The notes under the pieces were generated by a model. It searched no databases. It saw only the letters and a list, made by a program, of their open reading frames with translations, and had not been told where the DNA came from. Below, piece after piece: positions 27,888-37,002 of a stretch of 64,000 nt of DNA. The stretch comes from Myxococcales bacterium 68-20 (GTDB lineage Bacteria > Myxococcota_A > Polyangia > Polyangiales > Polyangiaceae). The stretch is from NCBI GenBank assembly GCA_001899635.1, contig MKVQ01000043.1, positions 493,962 through 557,961 of the forward strand. Direction: 5' to 3'. A program made the translations under genes and the position numbers. How positions within the stretch are numbered: the first letter of the stretch is position 1; the number at the start of each line of letters is the position of its first letter.

Positions 27888-28276
27888 GGTCGGCCGGTGC
27901 GGCCGCGGAGCCGCAGCGCGGTGCCGATTGCCGCGCCACGATGATCTCCCGAACCCCGGCAAAGCAGGCAGCGCAGCTGACTCCTGACGGGTGTGGGCGC
28001 TTCCGGCAAGCGCAGCCACCGATCGCACGTCGAGCAGGGCTGTTCCGGTGCCGAAACCCAGTGGACCACCTTGCGTTGGTACAGCGAGTAGCTAGAGTGG
28101 GCGCTCTCACGAGCACGTTCTCTCGCACACGACGCCCTCTCGATTCTGGGATCGCGATTCTCTGCTGCGCGCCTCGTCACGTGAGGGGCGGAGGTACTCC
28201 GCCGGCCTCATCCGATCCCTACGGCACGTTGGATGGTGGTTCGTTCTCTCTCTTGCCGTGAATTCGAGATCTAGAA
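27888..28276. other. Intergenic region before the RRM gene
   Basis: 389 nt with no convincing open frame on either strand. It must hold the zwf 3' end and the leader of the RRM gene, which ends GAGATCTAGAA just before its ATG. I see no tRNA and no strong terminator. Confidence 0.5.
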
Positions 28277-28627
28277 ATGGGCAATCGTCTTTATGTGGGA
28301 AACCTGTCGTACGAGTCCACGGCTGAAGGGCTCCGGCAGACCTTCTCCGAGTTCGGAGAGGTCACCGACGCCCACGTCGTGATGGACCGCGAGAGCGGCC
28401 GTTCGCGAGGCTTCGGCTTCGTCACCATGGGCACCGCGCAGGACGCGCAGAACGCCATGGAGAAGATGAACGGCGCGATGTTCGACGGCCGTCCGCTCAA
28501 GGTCAACGAGGCCGAGGAGCGTCCGAACCGCGGCGGTGGCGGCGGCGGCGGTGGCCGCGGTGGCTTCGGCGGTGGTGGCGGCGGCGGCGGTGGTGGACCG
28601 CGTCGCGGCGGTCACCGCGGCTGGTAG
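28277..28627 (+). CDS. Glycine-rich RNA-recognition-motif protein
   Basis: 116 residues. One RRM fills residues 3-80 with RNP2 (LYVGNL) and RNP1 (RGFGFVTM) intact, including the two aromatic RNA-stacking Phe. The tail is about 30 residues of Gly with Arg and Phe (RGGFGG, PRRGGHRGW). Bacterial single-RRM Gly-rich proteins are usually small cold- or stress-induced RNA chaperones. Alone on the plus strand; a palindromic hairpin 17 nt past the stop may end it. Confidence 0.95.
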   Translation: MGNRLYVGNLSYESTAEGLRQTFSEFGEVTDAHVVMDRESGRSRGFGFVTMGTAQDAQNAMEKMNGAMFDGRPLKVNEAEERPNRGGGGGGGGRGGFGGGGGGGGGGPRRGGHRGW

Positions 28628-28644
28628 TCCGCGCACGACCCAGC

Positions 28645-28661
28645 TTGGGGCCGCGCCCCAA
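28645..28661 (+). terminator. Hairpin just after the RRM gene
   Basis: TTGGGGC, loop CGC, GCCCCAA, a perfect 7-bp stem 17 nt after the RRM stop. No T-tract follows. Confidence 0.45.
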
Positions 28662-28713
28662 CTGACCGCAGTGGTGGCGGCGCGGACGAGCCGGAAGCCC
28701 CCGCAAACGATGC

Positions 28714-28740
28714 GAGGCGGAGCCATGACGGCTTCGCCTC
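28714..28740. terminator. Hairpin between convergent RRM and VWA genes
   Basis: GAGGCGGAGCC, 5-nt loop ATGAC, GGCTTCGCCTC: 10 of 11 pairs. It lies between two convergent genes and could terminate from both sides. Confidence 0.45.
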
Positions 28741-28766
28741 GTCCTCGTTTGTGGCACTGCCTCAGC

Positions 28767-29954
28767 TCACTGGTCGGGCGGCTCGCACGTCACGGTGCCG
28801 GACACGTTCGTCGACGTGGCCTGCGTGCAGGCCGAACCGAACAGCTGCAGGTGCCCGTACGTCTGGTCGATCCAGTCCCAGCCGTCGACATGGTTGGGAT
28901 CGCGCGGGATCGTCATCCCGCCAATCTCGACCGAGATTGCGTCCGGATCCTGCGGGCTCGACGGCGTGATGTACGAGCACCGCGCGACGCTGTCGCGGAC
29001 GACCGTGAACGCCGCCGTGAGCTCGGCGGGAGTGTCGGCCGCGTAATACCTGGGCGACCCCGCACGCGGACGTCCACCGGCGACGGCCATCGCATCGAGC
29101 GTGGAGGCGAACGAGCCCGTGACGCCGATGCCGATCACGAACACCGGGATGTTCCGGTCGTCGTAGATGCCCTTGATCGTCTGCACGGTCTTCACGTCAT
29201 CGAGGCAGTTCGAGCCGTCGCTGCTCGTCAAACATCCGCGTGCGTCCGCCGACGTACACGTGCACGTGAGGCGGTCGAGGGCGGCATTGCAGTTCGGCGC
29301 ACCATCGGTCGCGACGACCATCGCGCGAGCCACTCCGCGGCTCGACGAGACCTCCTGCGCCGCGAGCGCCAGCGCGGTCGCGGTCGGGGTGCCGCCCTCC
29401 GGGATCGACCTGGTGAAGACGTCGAGGATCTTGGAGGCGTTGCCGAGCGCCGGAGCGATCGCGACGGATGGCGGATCCTGGATGCAGGCGCGGGCCAGAT
29501 CGTTGCCGTTCGCGTTCGCGGACGGATAGAAGCGGGCGCCCATCGCGATCTGGTTCGTGAACGGGGAGATCGTCTGGGAGAGCGAGCTCTCGAGCGCCCG
29601 CCAGCGCGACGTCTGCCCCGGCAGCGCGAGGTCATCGCTCGTCAGGACGAACTTCATGGATCCCGAGCGGTCGAGGACGAACATCAGCTGCGCCGTCGCA
29701 AGCGAGAATGTGAACTTGCCCGGGACACATCCGACGGGCTCCTCGATGACGTCGATCGCGGCGTCGACTGGCGAGTCGACGCGAACATCGACGCCGCCGT
29801 CCCTCGCATCGACGTCGAACGTAGCATCGGGGATCTCGTCCAGCAGCTCCGGTCCGAACAGCCCGGTGCGCGATCCGCAGCTCGCGAGCGCCGCCATCAC
29901 GCCGAAGACGACCACGCCGCGAGCGAGATGGCGAATGGGTCCGAAGGACGTCAC
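28767..29954 (-). CDS. VWA-domain lipoprotein
   Basis: 395 residues from GTG 29954; GTG 29981 is an in-frame alternative. Lipobox LASC (Cys26), a long Asp/Val-rich linker, then a von Willebrand A domain: MIDAS motif LMFVLDRSGSMKF, the central Thr in EGGTPTATALALAA, and the acidic third site in MVVATDGAPNCN. Cys clusters follow (CTCTSADARGCL). The three metal-site blocks are intact, so it should bind a divalent metal and a protein ligand. Probably exposed outside the cell. Confidence 0.88.
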   Translation of the reverse strand: MTSFGPIRHLARGVVVFGVMAALASCGSRTGLFGPELLDEIPDATFDVDARDGGVDVRVDSPVDAAIDVIEEPVGCVPGKFTFSLATAQLMFVLDRSGSMKFVLTSDDLALPGQTSRWRALESSLSQTISPFTNQIAMGARFYPSANANGNDLARACIQDPPSVAIAPALGNASKILDVFTRSIPEGGTPTATALALAAQEVSSSRGVARAMVVATDGAPNCNAALDRLTCTCTSADARGCLTSSDGSNCLDDVKTVQTIKGIYDDRNIPVFVIGIGVTGSFASTLDAMAVAGGRPRAGSPRYYAADTPAELTAAFTVVRDSVARCSYITPSSPQDPDAISVEIGGMTIPRDPNHVDGWDWIDQTYGHLQLFGSACTQATSTNVSGTVTCEPPDQ

Positions 29955-30104
29955 GCGACAAAGATGGCCTGATCTCGCCACGCCGTCGACTTCTGCGTGC
30001 TCACGGGGGATGGGCGACGGCGTCCCGCCCCTGGCAGACGTGCCACGAGCCCGCGGTCGGCTCCGACGAGCCGGCGCTGCCGCGGCCGGCGCGCCCTCCC
30101 CTGC

Positions 30105-30563
30105 TCACCCCGGTGGAGGCGCCGCCGCGACCGCCTCCGAACGCGTGGAACGCTCCGTTGCTCGACGTGCTCCGTCGAGCATGAGCCCCGCGATCGCGGC
30201 GTACGCGTCGGTCCATGCCTTCTCCACCTGCGGGGTCCACGCCTCCCCGGCGACCTCCGCGAGGGTCGCGAGCAGCGCGTCGCCGACCCACGGGTACATC
30301 TCTTCGGTGACGCCGTAGTCGACGTGCTTGGCGCCGAGCGCGCGGAGGGTGTCGCCGAGCCAGGCGCCGTCTTCGAGCCGATCGAGCACCGCTACGAGGG
30401 CGCGGGTGAGCATCTGCTCCTGCTTCTCGGTCGAACGGCCGAACAGCGGCCTGACCTGCGGGTAGCGCTCGAAGAGGATCGCGTAGAAGCGGCGCGTCAT
30501 GTCCGGCGCACGGGAGACGACGAGGTCGAAGCTTTCACGAAGGGTGATCACGTCCAGGCTCAT
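30105..30563 (-). CDS. Single-domain globin
   Basis: 152 residues from ATG 30563, with AGGAG 7 nt upstream. The globin fold is seen from residue 5: LRESFDLVVSRAPDMTRRFY, FERYPQVRPLFG, then proximal His in GAKHVDYGV and YPWVGDALLATLAEV, the flavohaemoglobin or Vitreoscilla-type pattern without a reductase domain. Such globins bind oxygen or detoxify nitric oxide. A long perfect palindrome 80 nt upstream may regulate it. Confidence 0.92.
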   Translation of the reverse strand: MSLDVITLRESFDLVVSRAPDMTRRFYAILFERYPQVRPLFGRSTEKQEQMLTRALVAVLDRLEDGAWLGDTLRALGAKHVDYGVTEEMYPWVGDALLATLAEVAGEAWTPQVEKAWTDAYAAIAGLMLDGARRATERSTRSEAVAAAPPPG

Positions 30564-30642
30564 GGGTTGCTCCTCGAGCAGGACTCGTGCCCGCCGCACG
30601 CCGACGTCATCCCGCGTTTTTTCCCCGGATTCGAGGCACGTG

Positions 30643-30664
30643 CCCCCCGTGCGCGCACGGGGGG
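30643..30664. promoter_or_regulatory. 22-bp perfect palindrome upstream of the globin gene
   Basis: CCCCCC, GTGCGCGCAC, GGGGGG is self-complementary over 22 bp, followed by one further G, and lies 80 nt before the globin start. It overlaps a GGCACGTGCC palindrome at 30636-30645. A regulator operator or a hairpin on the RNA are both possible. Confidence 0.4.
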
Positions 30665-30794
30665 GCCGACGTGCGCGAACGGCAACTGCGTGCGCACGCG
30701 CCCCGCACGGCGCACTCTCGTTCGATCTACGGCTCGCGAGAGTGACCGTCGCGACGGAGTGAGCACGAGACGATTCGCTGCCCCGAGCCGCGTC

Positions 30795-32438
30795 TCAGCT
30801 CGCGCTCGCGAGCGCCTCGAAGACGGCAGCAACGGCCGCCGCCCCCGGGTCGGGCACACCGCGGAGGGCATCCTCGCGCACGTAGCTCGAGCGACCGGCG
30901 CGTGCCTTCGTCATCGAGGCGGTGCGCGCGGCGCCCTCCGTTGCGGCCACCGATGCGGAGGTGAGGCCTTGGCCCGCCTCGAGCGCGGCAACCGCAGGGA
31001 CGAGCGCATCGAGCATCGTCCGGTCCCCCTCCTTCGCGCCGCCGTACTCCTGCATCCGGCGCACGCCCTCCTTCAGCGCCGCGATCCAGTCCGGCGGGTC
31101 ACCCACACGCGCGCCCAGCGCTGCGAAGAAGATCGCGAGAAGGATCCCGCTCGAGCCGCCCATCACGCGCGAGAGCCGCTCGGCGATCGCGGCGGACAGC
31201 AGCGACGCTTCGGCGAACGGCAGGCGATCGAGGTCTGCCAGGACGGCTCGCGCCGCCGTCGCGAAGGTCGTCCCCGTGTCTCCGTCGCCTACCTTCGCGT
31301 CGAGCGCATCGAGCTCGCCTTGTTTCGCGACGAGCACCTCACACGCGCGCTCGACGATCGCGCGCCGCGCAGGATCCGACGAGGGCGTATGCTCCTCGTG
31401 ACGAAGGGCGGACGGCAGCGCCACCGGAGCAGGCGCCGCCGGACGTCGTCCTGGTTGCCAGGCGCGCGGACCGACCTCGGAGAGGAGCGCGCGCTCGATC
31501 TCGGCATCGAGCGGCAGCGCCGAGAGCGAGAGGCCCTTCATGTCGAGCGCAGTCATGAAGCGTCCGGGACCGAAGACGAGCGCAACGTCGCGGCTCGTTG
31601 CGCCGAGGATCGCCTTCGTCGCGACGACGAGCTCGATCGGCGGAACACCTCCGAGGTCGTTGACGAGGAAGGCGACCGGCGCCGTCTGCGGCGCGCGCGA
31701 GTCGAGGGCACGCTCCACGTACGCGACCATCGTCGCAGCGAGCTGGCTCACCGGACGCAGCGGGACGAGCTCCGCGCCCGGTTCTCCGTGGATACCGAGC
31801 CCGAGCTCGACCTCGTTCGGTCCGATCCGGCTCTCGGCCGCGCGCCCGGGGATCGTGCACGACGACATCGAGAGGCCGATCGACACGGCGCCTCTCGCGA
31901 CGCGCTCGGCGCCTGCCTTCACCTCGGCGAGCGTCGCGCCATCACGCGCAAGGTGACCGGCGACCTTGTGCACGAAGAGCGTCCCCGCGATGCCCCGCGG
32001 CTGAGGCGCTCCCTCGATCGCGACGTCATCGCCGACGATGACCATCTCCACGGCGAGCCCCAATGCGCGCGCCTTCTCGGCGGCGAGCCCGAAGTTCAGG
32101 CGATCGCCGGTGTAGTTCTTGACGATGAGGAGGCATCCCGGCGCGCCGGTCACGGTGAGGATGCCGGCGAGGACCGCGTCCACGCTCGGTGACGCGAAGA
32201 TCTCGCCGCAGACGGCGGCCGTAAGCATTCCGTCACCGACGAAGCCGACGTGCGACGGCTCGTGACCAGCACCGCCTCCCGACACGACGGCGACCTTCGA
32301 GCGATCCCAGTCGGTGCGGACCACGACCTTGATCGCCGGAAAGCCATCGAGACGAGCGAGCTTGCCGTTCGAGAGCGCGACCTCCGCGTCGATCGCGTCG
32401 GTCACCACACTGCGCGGGTCGTCGATGAAGTGTTTCAC
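30795..32438 (-). CDS. ATP-dependent dihydroxyacetone kinase (DhaK-DhaL fusion)
   Basis: 547 residues from GTG 32438 (weak ribosome site). The first 330 residues are DhaK: VVSGGGAGHEPSHVGFVG, then the DHA-binding His in LGIHGEPGAE. The last 190 are DhaL: KVGDGDTGTTFATAARAVL (the D-x-D Mg/ADP site), MGGSSGILLAIFFAALGA, and DALVPAVAALEAG. Two-domain fusions use ATP directly to make dihydroxyacetone phosphate, as in citric-acid-bacteria type kinases. A 22-nt gap from the unknown gene upstream suggests one transcript. Confidence 0.95.
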   Translation of the reverse strand: MKHFIDDPRSVVTDAIDAEVALSNGKLARLDGFPAIKVVVRTDWDRSKVAVVSGGGAGHEPSHVGFVGDGMLTAAVCGEIFASPSVDAVLAGILTVTGAPGCLLIVKNYTGDRLNFGLAAEKARALGLAVEMVIVGDDVAIEGAPQPRGIAGTLFVHKVAGHLARDGATLAEVKAGAERVARGAVSIGLSMSSCTIPGRAAESRIGPNEVELGLGIHGEPGAELVPLRPVSQLAATMVAYVERALDSRAPQTAPVAFLVNDLGGVPPIELVVATKAILGATSRDVALVFGPGRFMTALDMKGLSLSALPLDAEIERALLSEVGPRAWQPGRRPAAPAPVALPSALRHEEHTPSSDPARRAIVERACEVLVAKQGELDALDAKVGDGDTGTTFATAARAVLADLDRLPFAEASLLSAAIAERLSRVMGGSSGILLAIFFAALGARVGDPPDWIAALKEGVRRMQEYGGAKEGDRTMLDALVPAVAALEAGQGLTSASVAATEGAARTASMTKARAGRSSYVREDALRGVPDPGAAAVAAVFEALASAS

Positions 32439-32460
32439 GCGCGCATGGTGCCACGACCCG

Positions 32461-33246
32461 TCATCGAAGAGAGCCGAACTCGTAGAAGGAGCGTCCGAAC
32501 TCCTTCTCCACGAGCGCGACCAGCTCGGGCGCAAAGGCTAGCCCCGCATCCCGGACGTAGCACGCGCCGCAGTCGACCTTGAGCGCGAAGCGATACGCGC
32601 CGCCGCCGGGGACCGAGTCCTTCGTTCCGTCGAACGGGTTCTTGATCGAGGCGCTCCCCTTCGACGGGTCGAAGGTGCGGCTGCATTCGTCACACTCGGC
32701 GAAGATCCCGCTCGACCTCTCGAACGCAGCGACGACCTCCTCCTCGTCCCACTCGAACGAGAGGTCCTCGGAGCAGCGGCACTCCGTCGGGAGCGGTCCG
32801 ATGCCCGGAGCGACGGGGTAGACGTATTCGGGAGCGCGATGCAGCTCGAGCGCCCAGCGGACGTCGCCGTCGGGCTTGCGCGTGAGCGGATACCTCACCG
32901 GCAGCGAGTCGTCGCCGGAGGCCGGCCATACGAGACGCACCTCCTCGCGCTCCTCGTCGGCGAGCCACTCGGCCGTGATCGATGCCGGCAGCGCCTCCGT
33001 GCTCGCGGCGATCTTCGCCTCGATGTCGCCACCGAACGCGTTCTCCACCGTCTTCACCGCGTAGCCACCGGTCGCCTTGGCCAGCGCTTCGCGCCCTCCG
33101 GCGAAGCCCAGCCTCCCCAGATCGTCCGATGCCGGATCGACGATCCATCGCTCGGCGCGCAGCCGCTCGATGAGCTTCGCGATCGTCACCGCGCTCGGAA
33201 GGAAGGCGTTGCCTCTTGCGACGAGCCACCGTTCGTAGACGCTCAT
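32461..33246 (-). CDS. Protein of unknown function with two Cys sites
   Basis: 261 residues from ATG 33246, GGAG 8 nt upstream. No signal peptide. Notable pieces are MSVYERWLVARGNAFLP, CRCSEDLSFEWDEEE, AECDECSRTFDPSKGSAS and KVDCGACYVRD, the last two CxxC pairs suggesting a metal site. I do not recognise the family. Transcribed with dhaKL; any link to dihydroxyacetone metabolism is unproven. Confidence 0.82.
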   Translation of the reverse strand: MSVYERWLVARGNAFLPSAVTIAKLIERLRAERWIVDPASDDLGRLGFAGGREALAKATGGYAVKTVENAFGGDIEAKIAASTEALPASITAEWLADEEREEVRLVWPASGDDSLPVRYPLTRKPDGDVRWALELHRAPEYVYPVAPGIGPLPTECRCSEDLSFEWDEEEVVAAFERSSGIFAECDECSRTFDPSKGSASIKNPFDGTKDSVPGGGAYRFALKVDCGACYVRDAGLAFAPELVALVEKEFGRSFYEFGSLR

Positions 33247-33483
33247 GGTCGGTCTCCAACGCCATTTTGCCATGCCCCTCGCGACGAGGACGACGGTCTG
33301 CACACGACCGCGATCTCCTCGGAGCGAAGTGAAAGCGTTTGCACTTCACGTGCAGCCGCTCGCCGCCGCGACGCCACTTGGAGCCGGTAAGTCCTCGGAG
33401 TTCCTGCGTCGCGAGCCTGGCCAACACCTTGCACCGCCTACCTGCCGGTGCGCACGACCAGCACCGCGCGGAGAGAAGACAGC

Positions 33484-35544
33484 GTGCCCAGAACCCAACG
33501 AACGCGGCTGAATGGTGTCCTCGTGGTCCTGACGGCAGCGGGTGCGCTCGCTGCCTGTGGCGGTGGGAGCGGCGCAACCGGCAAGGGGCCGAGCGCCGCG
33601 AGCGAGCGGGCGATCACCGGTAAGGCCGGCGGCGCTGGCTGCATGGCGCCGTCGACCGCAGAGCCGATGAGCAAGGGCGGCGCTGGGTCGACCCTCGCGC
33701 TCGCGAAGGTCGGCGGAAGGCGCGTCGCGTTCGTCGCCGACGAGGACGCAAAGGCCCTCCTCACGATCGACCTCGACTCGCAGAGCCAGCTCGCGGAGAC
33801 GCGCCTCGAAGGCACGCCCGCGCAGGTGTGGGTCGCCGCCGACGGTCGCGTCTTCACGACGTTACGAGACAAGAGCGAGCTCGTCGCGCTCGCGGTATCG
33901 CGCCCCGACGCACCGCTCACCAGGCTTTGCAGCGCGACGACGCCGGCGGAGCCGATCGCGATTGCGGCGACGCCCGACGAGTCGACCATCCTCGTGTCGA
34001 GCGGCTGGGGGCAGAGGCTCGCCGCGTTCGAGGCGGCGTCACTCGCTGCCAAGTTCGAGGCGAAGCTGCCTCGCGAGCCGCGGGCGGTCGTCGTTGCGGA
34101 CGACGGCAAGACGGCCTTCGTCTCGCACGCGGTCGGCTCGGTGGTGAGCGTGGTCGATCTCGCCGGCGCGAAGCACGAGAGCCGTCCGTTGCCGATGCGC
34201 GGGATCGAGGCGCAACAGCTCCGCGCCCTCGCGAAGCAGCGCGCGATGCTCGAGCAGATGGCGAAGCGAACGGCATCCGGTTCGAACGAGATGCTCGCCG
34301 CGCTCGAGGAGCAGACGAGGCGCCTCGAGCGTCAGAGCTGCCAGGGATTCGCGCTCGCGAAGTCGTCCGCCGTGTCCGGGCGCATCTTCGCCCCGCAGGT
34401 CATGGTCGACCCCGGCGACCTCGACCAGCGGCCCGACGGCTATGGCGACGAGCATTCGCCGACCGAGACGCCTGCCGTCGCGGTCATCGACGAGACCGCG
34501 CAGACGCCGCTCCTCGCGAGCGTCACCCTCCGCCGCGATCCGCTCGTGTTCCTGAACCGCGGAGACACACGAGAGGCTCGGGCCGAGTGCCTCCTCCCGC
34601 GGGCGGCGGTCGTCGACACGAAGACGAGGTCGCTCCTCGTCACCTGCTACGGCATCGACGCCGTCGTCGCGTACGACGCGACCGCCGCGAATCCGCTCGC
34701 CGCCGAACGGCGCCGCTGGACCGTCGGCTCGGGACCGAGCGGCGTCGCAGTCGACACCGAGAAGCACCGCGCGGTGGTCTGGTCGCAGTTCGACCGCACC
34801 ATCTCCACGTTCGCGATCGGCGAGAGCGAGCTCGTCGACGAGAAGGTCTCACCGCTGACGGTCCAGAAGACCGCCGCCGCGCCTCTCCGCGAGAAGCTGC
34901 CGGCGGAGTACGCGCTCGGCCGCATCCTCTTCCACGCAACCGGCGACGCCCGCATCTCCGCAGACGGTCGCGCCTGCGCGAGCTGTCATCCCGATGGACG
35001 CGACGACGCGATCACCTGGGCGACGCCGGAGGGACCTCGTCGCTCGATCATGCTCGCCGGCCGCGCCGCCCCGACTCCGCCGTACTCGTGGAACGGCAAC
35101 GAGACGTCGCTCCACGGGCACCTCGCCAATACGTTCGATCGCCTGAGCGGCAAGGGGCTTCGCAGCATCGAGCTCGACGCGCTCGTCACGTACGTCTCCC
35201 AGATGCCCGCACCTCCTCGAGCGGCGCCAGCGGACAACGCCAAGATCGATCGCGGTCGTGCGATCTTCGCCTCGAGCGAGGCAGGCTGCTCGACGTGTCA
35301 CTCCGGAGCGACCTTCACCGACGGGCGCAACCACGACGTCGGCAGCAAGCACCGCGCCGACCGCGGAGCGACCTTCAACACGCCCTCGCTCCGTCTCGTC
35401 GGCGGCACGGGCCCGTACTTTCACGACGGTCGCTACGCGAACCTCACCGAGCTCCTGACGAAGAGCGACGGGAAGATGGGCCACACGAAGCACCTCTCCA
35501 ACGCGGACCTCGACGCGCTCGAGACCTACCTGAGGACGCTCTGA
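33484..35544 (+). CDS. Beta-propeller di-haem (two CxxCH) lipoprotein, cytochrome-c-peroxidase-like
   Basis: 686 residues from GTG 33484, with GGAGAG upstream. Lipobox LAAC (Cys25). An N-terminal YVTN-type propeller (about 70-450; VGSGPSGVAVDTEKHRAVVW) contains an inserted helical segment (about 240-290). The C-terminal part has CASCHPDG (about 500) and CSTCHSGA (about 601), the two c-type haem sites, with GPRRSIMLAGRAAPTPPYSW and HDGRYANLTEL as in MauG/CCP-type enzymes. It could reduce peroxide or carry electrons. Its stop overlaps the next ATG by one base. Confidence 0.88.
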   Translation: MPRTQRTRLNGVLVVLTAAGALAACGGGSGATGKGPSAASERAITGKAGGAGCMAPSTAEPMSKGGAGSTLALAKVGGRRVAFVADEDAKALLTIDLDSQSQLAETRLEGTPAQVWVAADGRVFTTLRDKSELVALAVSRPDAPLTRLCSATTPAEPIAIAATPDESTILVSSGWGQRLAAFEAASLAAKFEAKLPREPRAVVVADDGKTAFVSHAVGSVVSVVDLAGAKHESRPLPMRGIEAQQLRALAKQRAMLEQMAKRTASGSNEMLAALEEQTRRLERQSCQGFALAKSSAVSGRIFAPQVMVDPGDLDQRPDGYGDEHSPTETPAVAVIDETAQTPLLASVTLRRDPLVFLNRGDTREARAECLLPRAAVVDTKTRSLLVTCYGIDAVVAYDATAANPLAAERRRWTVGSGPSGVAVDTEKHRAVVWSQFDRTISTFAIGESELVDEKVSPLTVQKTAAAPLREKLPAEYALGRILFHATGDARISADGRACASCHPDGRDDAITWATPEGPRRSIMLAGRAAPTPPYSWNGNETSLHGHLANTFDRLSGKGLRSIELDALVTYVSQMPAPPRAAPADNAKIDRGRAIFASSEAGCSTCHSGATFTDGRNHDVGSKHRADRGATFNTPSLRLVGGTGPYFHDGRYANLTELLTKSDGKMGHTKHLSNADLDALETYLRTL

Positions 35545-36653
35545 TGAAGAGCTCGAAGCTGATGCGCGTCGTCCTCGGGATGGCCGCGATCACCGGCACG
35601 CTCGTCCTCGCCCAAGACGCCCGCGGCGGCGACGCACCGACCTTCTCGGAGCTCCCCGTGGGACGCATCACCACGCCGCCCAGCAAGAAGGTGTATTCGG
35701 TCTCCGCCCAGGAGTCCGTCCCGGGCTTCTTCCTCGTCTCACCACCGCACAACTCCACGCTGCCGCCGCTGCAGCGACGCCTATCCATCACCACCGACGC
35801 TCGACTCGCCGCTGCGCTGAAGAGCGGGAACGGCTTCTCTCCGAGCGAGCACATCACCTCGGGCTGCCTCTCCCAGATGCAGCTCTCGCCGTTCGAAGAT
35901 GGCGAGAAGGAGCGTGAGTGGGACGAGAACCAATCGCTCGACGCCGACGCCTACCCCAAGAACGCCGACAACCCGATGTCTGGCGTCGTCGCGATCCATA
36001 GCGAGCGCATCGTCGAGCAGGACGGCGCCGTCACGCTCGAGTCGGTCGACGCATGGGTCGATCCCGCGACTCGCGGCGCGAGGCTGATCTCGAAGGCGAG
36101 CCTCCCGCTGAAGCTCGTGCGCGCTCCCGCCTTCGGGATGAAGGTCTACGCAGGACGCGACGAACGCCCGGACGGAAGACGCTTCGTCCAGTTCGTCATC
36201 GTCCGCCCGCAGACGTCGCAGACGGCGCGCACCACCCAGATGTGGTCGATGCGTCAGGACGGCGCGATGGCGCACGCGAGCGGCTGCGGACACCTGCGCG
36301 TCGCGCTCCCCATCGGCGGCGACGGCGACACGGCGACCATCATCACCACCGTCGAGCTGCCGACGCTCGACGCGAACGGCAAGGAGGTGAAGGCAGCGCC
36401 GAGGCCCGCCACGCCTCCACCTCCCACGCTCGGAAAGCCGCTCGCGAAGATCCGCCCGGTGCCCTTCCGCAAGCGGTCCTTCGCGGACGATGCGGACAGC
36501 GCGAAGGAGAGCGAGCTCCGGACGCGGATCCTGCACATCCAGGTCAGCGTCAGTCAGACGGCACGCGAGAAGGAGCCGCTCGTCTCCGCCAGCTCATCGT
36601 GGGGCGGACGCGAGCAAGTCGAGCGCGTCCTCGAGCGCGACGCTGCGCTCTGA
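35544..36653 (+). CDS. Secreted protein of unknown function, partner of the di-haem protein
   Basis: 369 residues. ATG 35544 shares one base with the upstream stop (TGATG). Signal-type N-terminus (KLMRVVLGMAAITGTLVLAQ). The body is polar with few Cys; blocks RRFVQFVIVRPQTSQTARTTQ and GGDGDTATIITTVELPTLD suggest a beta-rich fold. A Pro-rich piece (PRPATPPPPTLGKPL) sits near residue 285. No family recognised. Tight coupling implies it works with the di-haem protein. Confidence 0.8.
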   Translation: MKSSKLMRVVLGMAAITGTLVLAQDARGGDAPTFSELPVGRITTPPSKKVYSVSAQESVPGFFLVSPPHNSTLPPLQRRLSITTDARLAAALKSGNGFSPSEHITSGCLSQMQLSPFEDGEKEREWDENQSLDADAYPKNADNPMSGVVAIHSERIVEQDGAVTLESVDAWVDPATRGARLISKASLPLKLVRAPAFGMKVYAGRDERPDGRRFVQFVIVRPQTSQTARTTQMWSMRQDGAMAHASGCGHLRVALPIGGDGDTATIITTVELPTLDANGKEVKAAPRPATPPPPTLGKPLAKIRPVPFRKRSFADDADSAKESELRTRILHIQVSVSQTAREKEPLVSASSSWGGREQVERVLERDAAL

Positions 36654-36666
36654 CCGGCTCAGGCGC

Positions 36667-36897
36667 TCACGCGCTCACGCTATTGTTCGGGCGCCCGCTC
36701 CGACGCGCGAGGAGCTTCGGATCCCGAGACTGGCCGAGCTCTGCGCGGCAGTGCATGCATCGAAACGCGATGTGATGGGGGCGTGGCGTCATGCCGAGCA
36801 TGCTCAGCATGATCCAGCCCCAGGTTGTGAACTCGGGCTCCTCTTGGATTGCGGCATCCCCGATCCGGTTGCCGCAATGACAGGTTCGATCGCGCAT
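36667..36897 (-). CDS. Small zinc-ribbon-like protein
   Basis: 76 residues from ATG 36897. Two Cys pairs, CHCGN near the start (about 6-9) and CMHC (about 43-46), could bind one zinc. Between them is an aromatic and Met-rich stretch WGWIMLSMLGM. It lies 14 nt from the end of the plus-strand gene and is convergent with it. No function known; the call rests on the Cys pattern and coding-like sequence. Confidence 0.5.
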   Translation of the reverse strand: MRDRTCHCGNRIGDAAIQEEPEFTTWGWIMLSMLGMTPRPHHIAFRCMHCRAELGQSRDPKLLARRSGRPNNSVSA

Positions 36898-36984
36898 GCC
36901 TGGACGAGTGCACCGACGGTGCCATGTCCGGACCGCTGAATCTTCGGCTGATCGCGCGCCTCCCCCTGCCGAATTCCTGGTCAC

Positions 36985-37002
36985 CTGCCGAATTTTCGGC
37001 AG
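36985..37002. repeat. Short perfect inverted repeat
   Basis: CTGCCGAA, 2-nt centre, TTCGGCAG. The half-site CCTGCCGAATT also occurs about 20 nt to the left and TTCGGCA recurs near 37218. Possibly binding sites for a regulator of the flanking genes. Confidence 0.4.

Noticed and set aside
27888-28276. Short frames in the gap before the RRM gene
   Set aside because: No ribosome sites or coding-like third-position pattern.
30001-30104. Short minus-strand frame after the globin gene
   Set aside because: Out-of-frame overlap with the globin gene and Arg/Gly-rich shadow composition.
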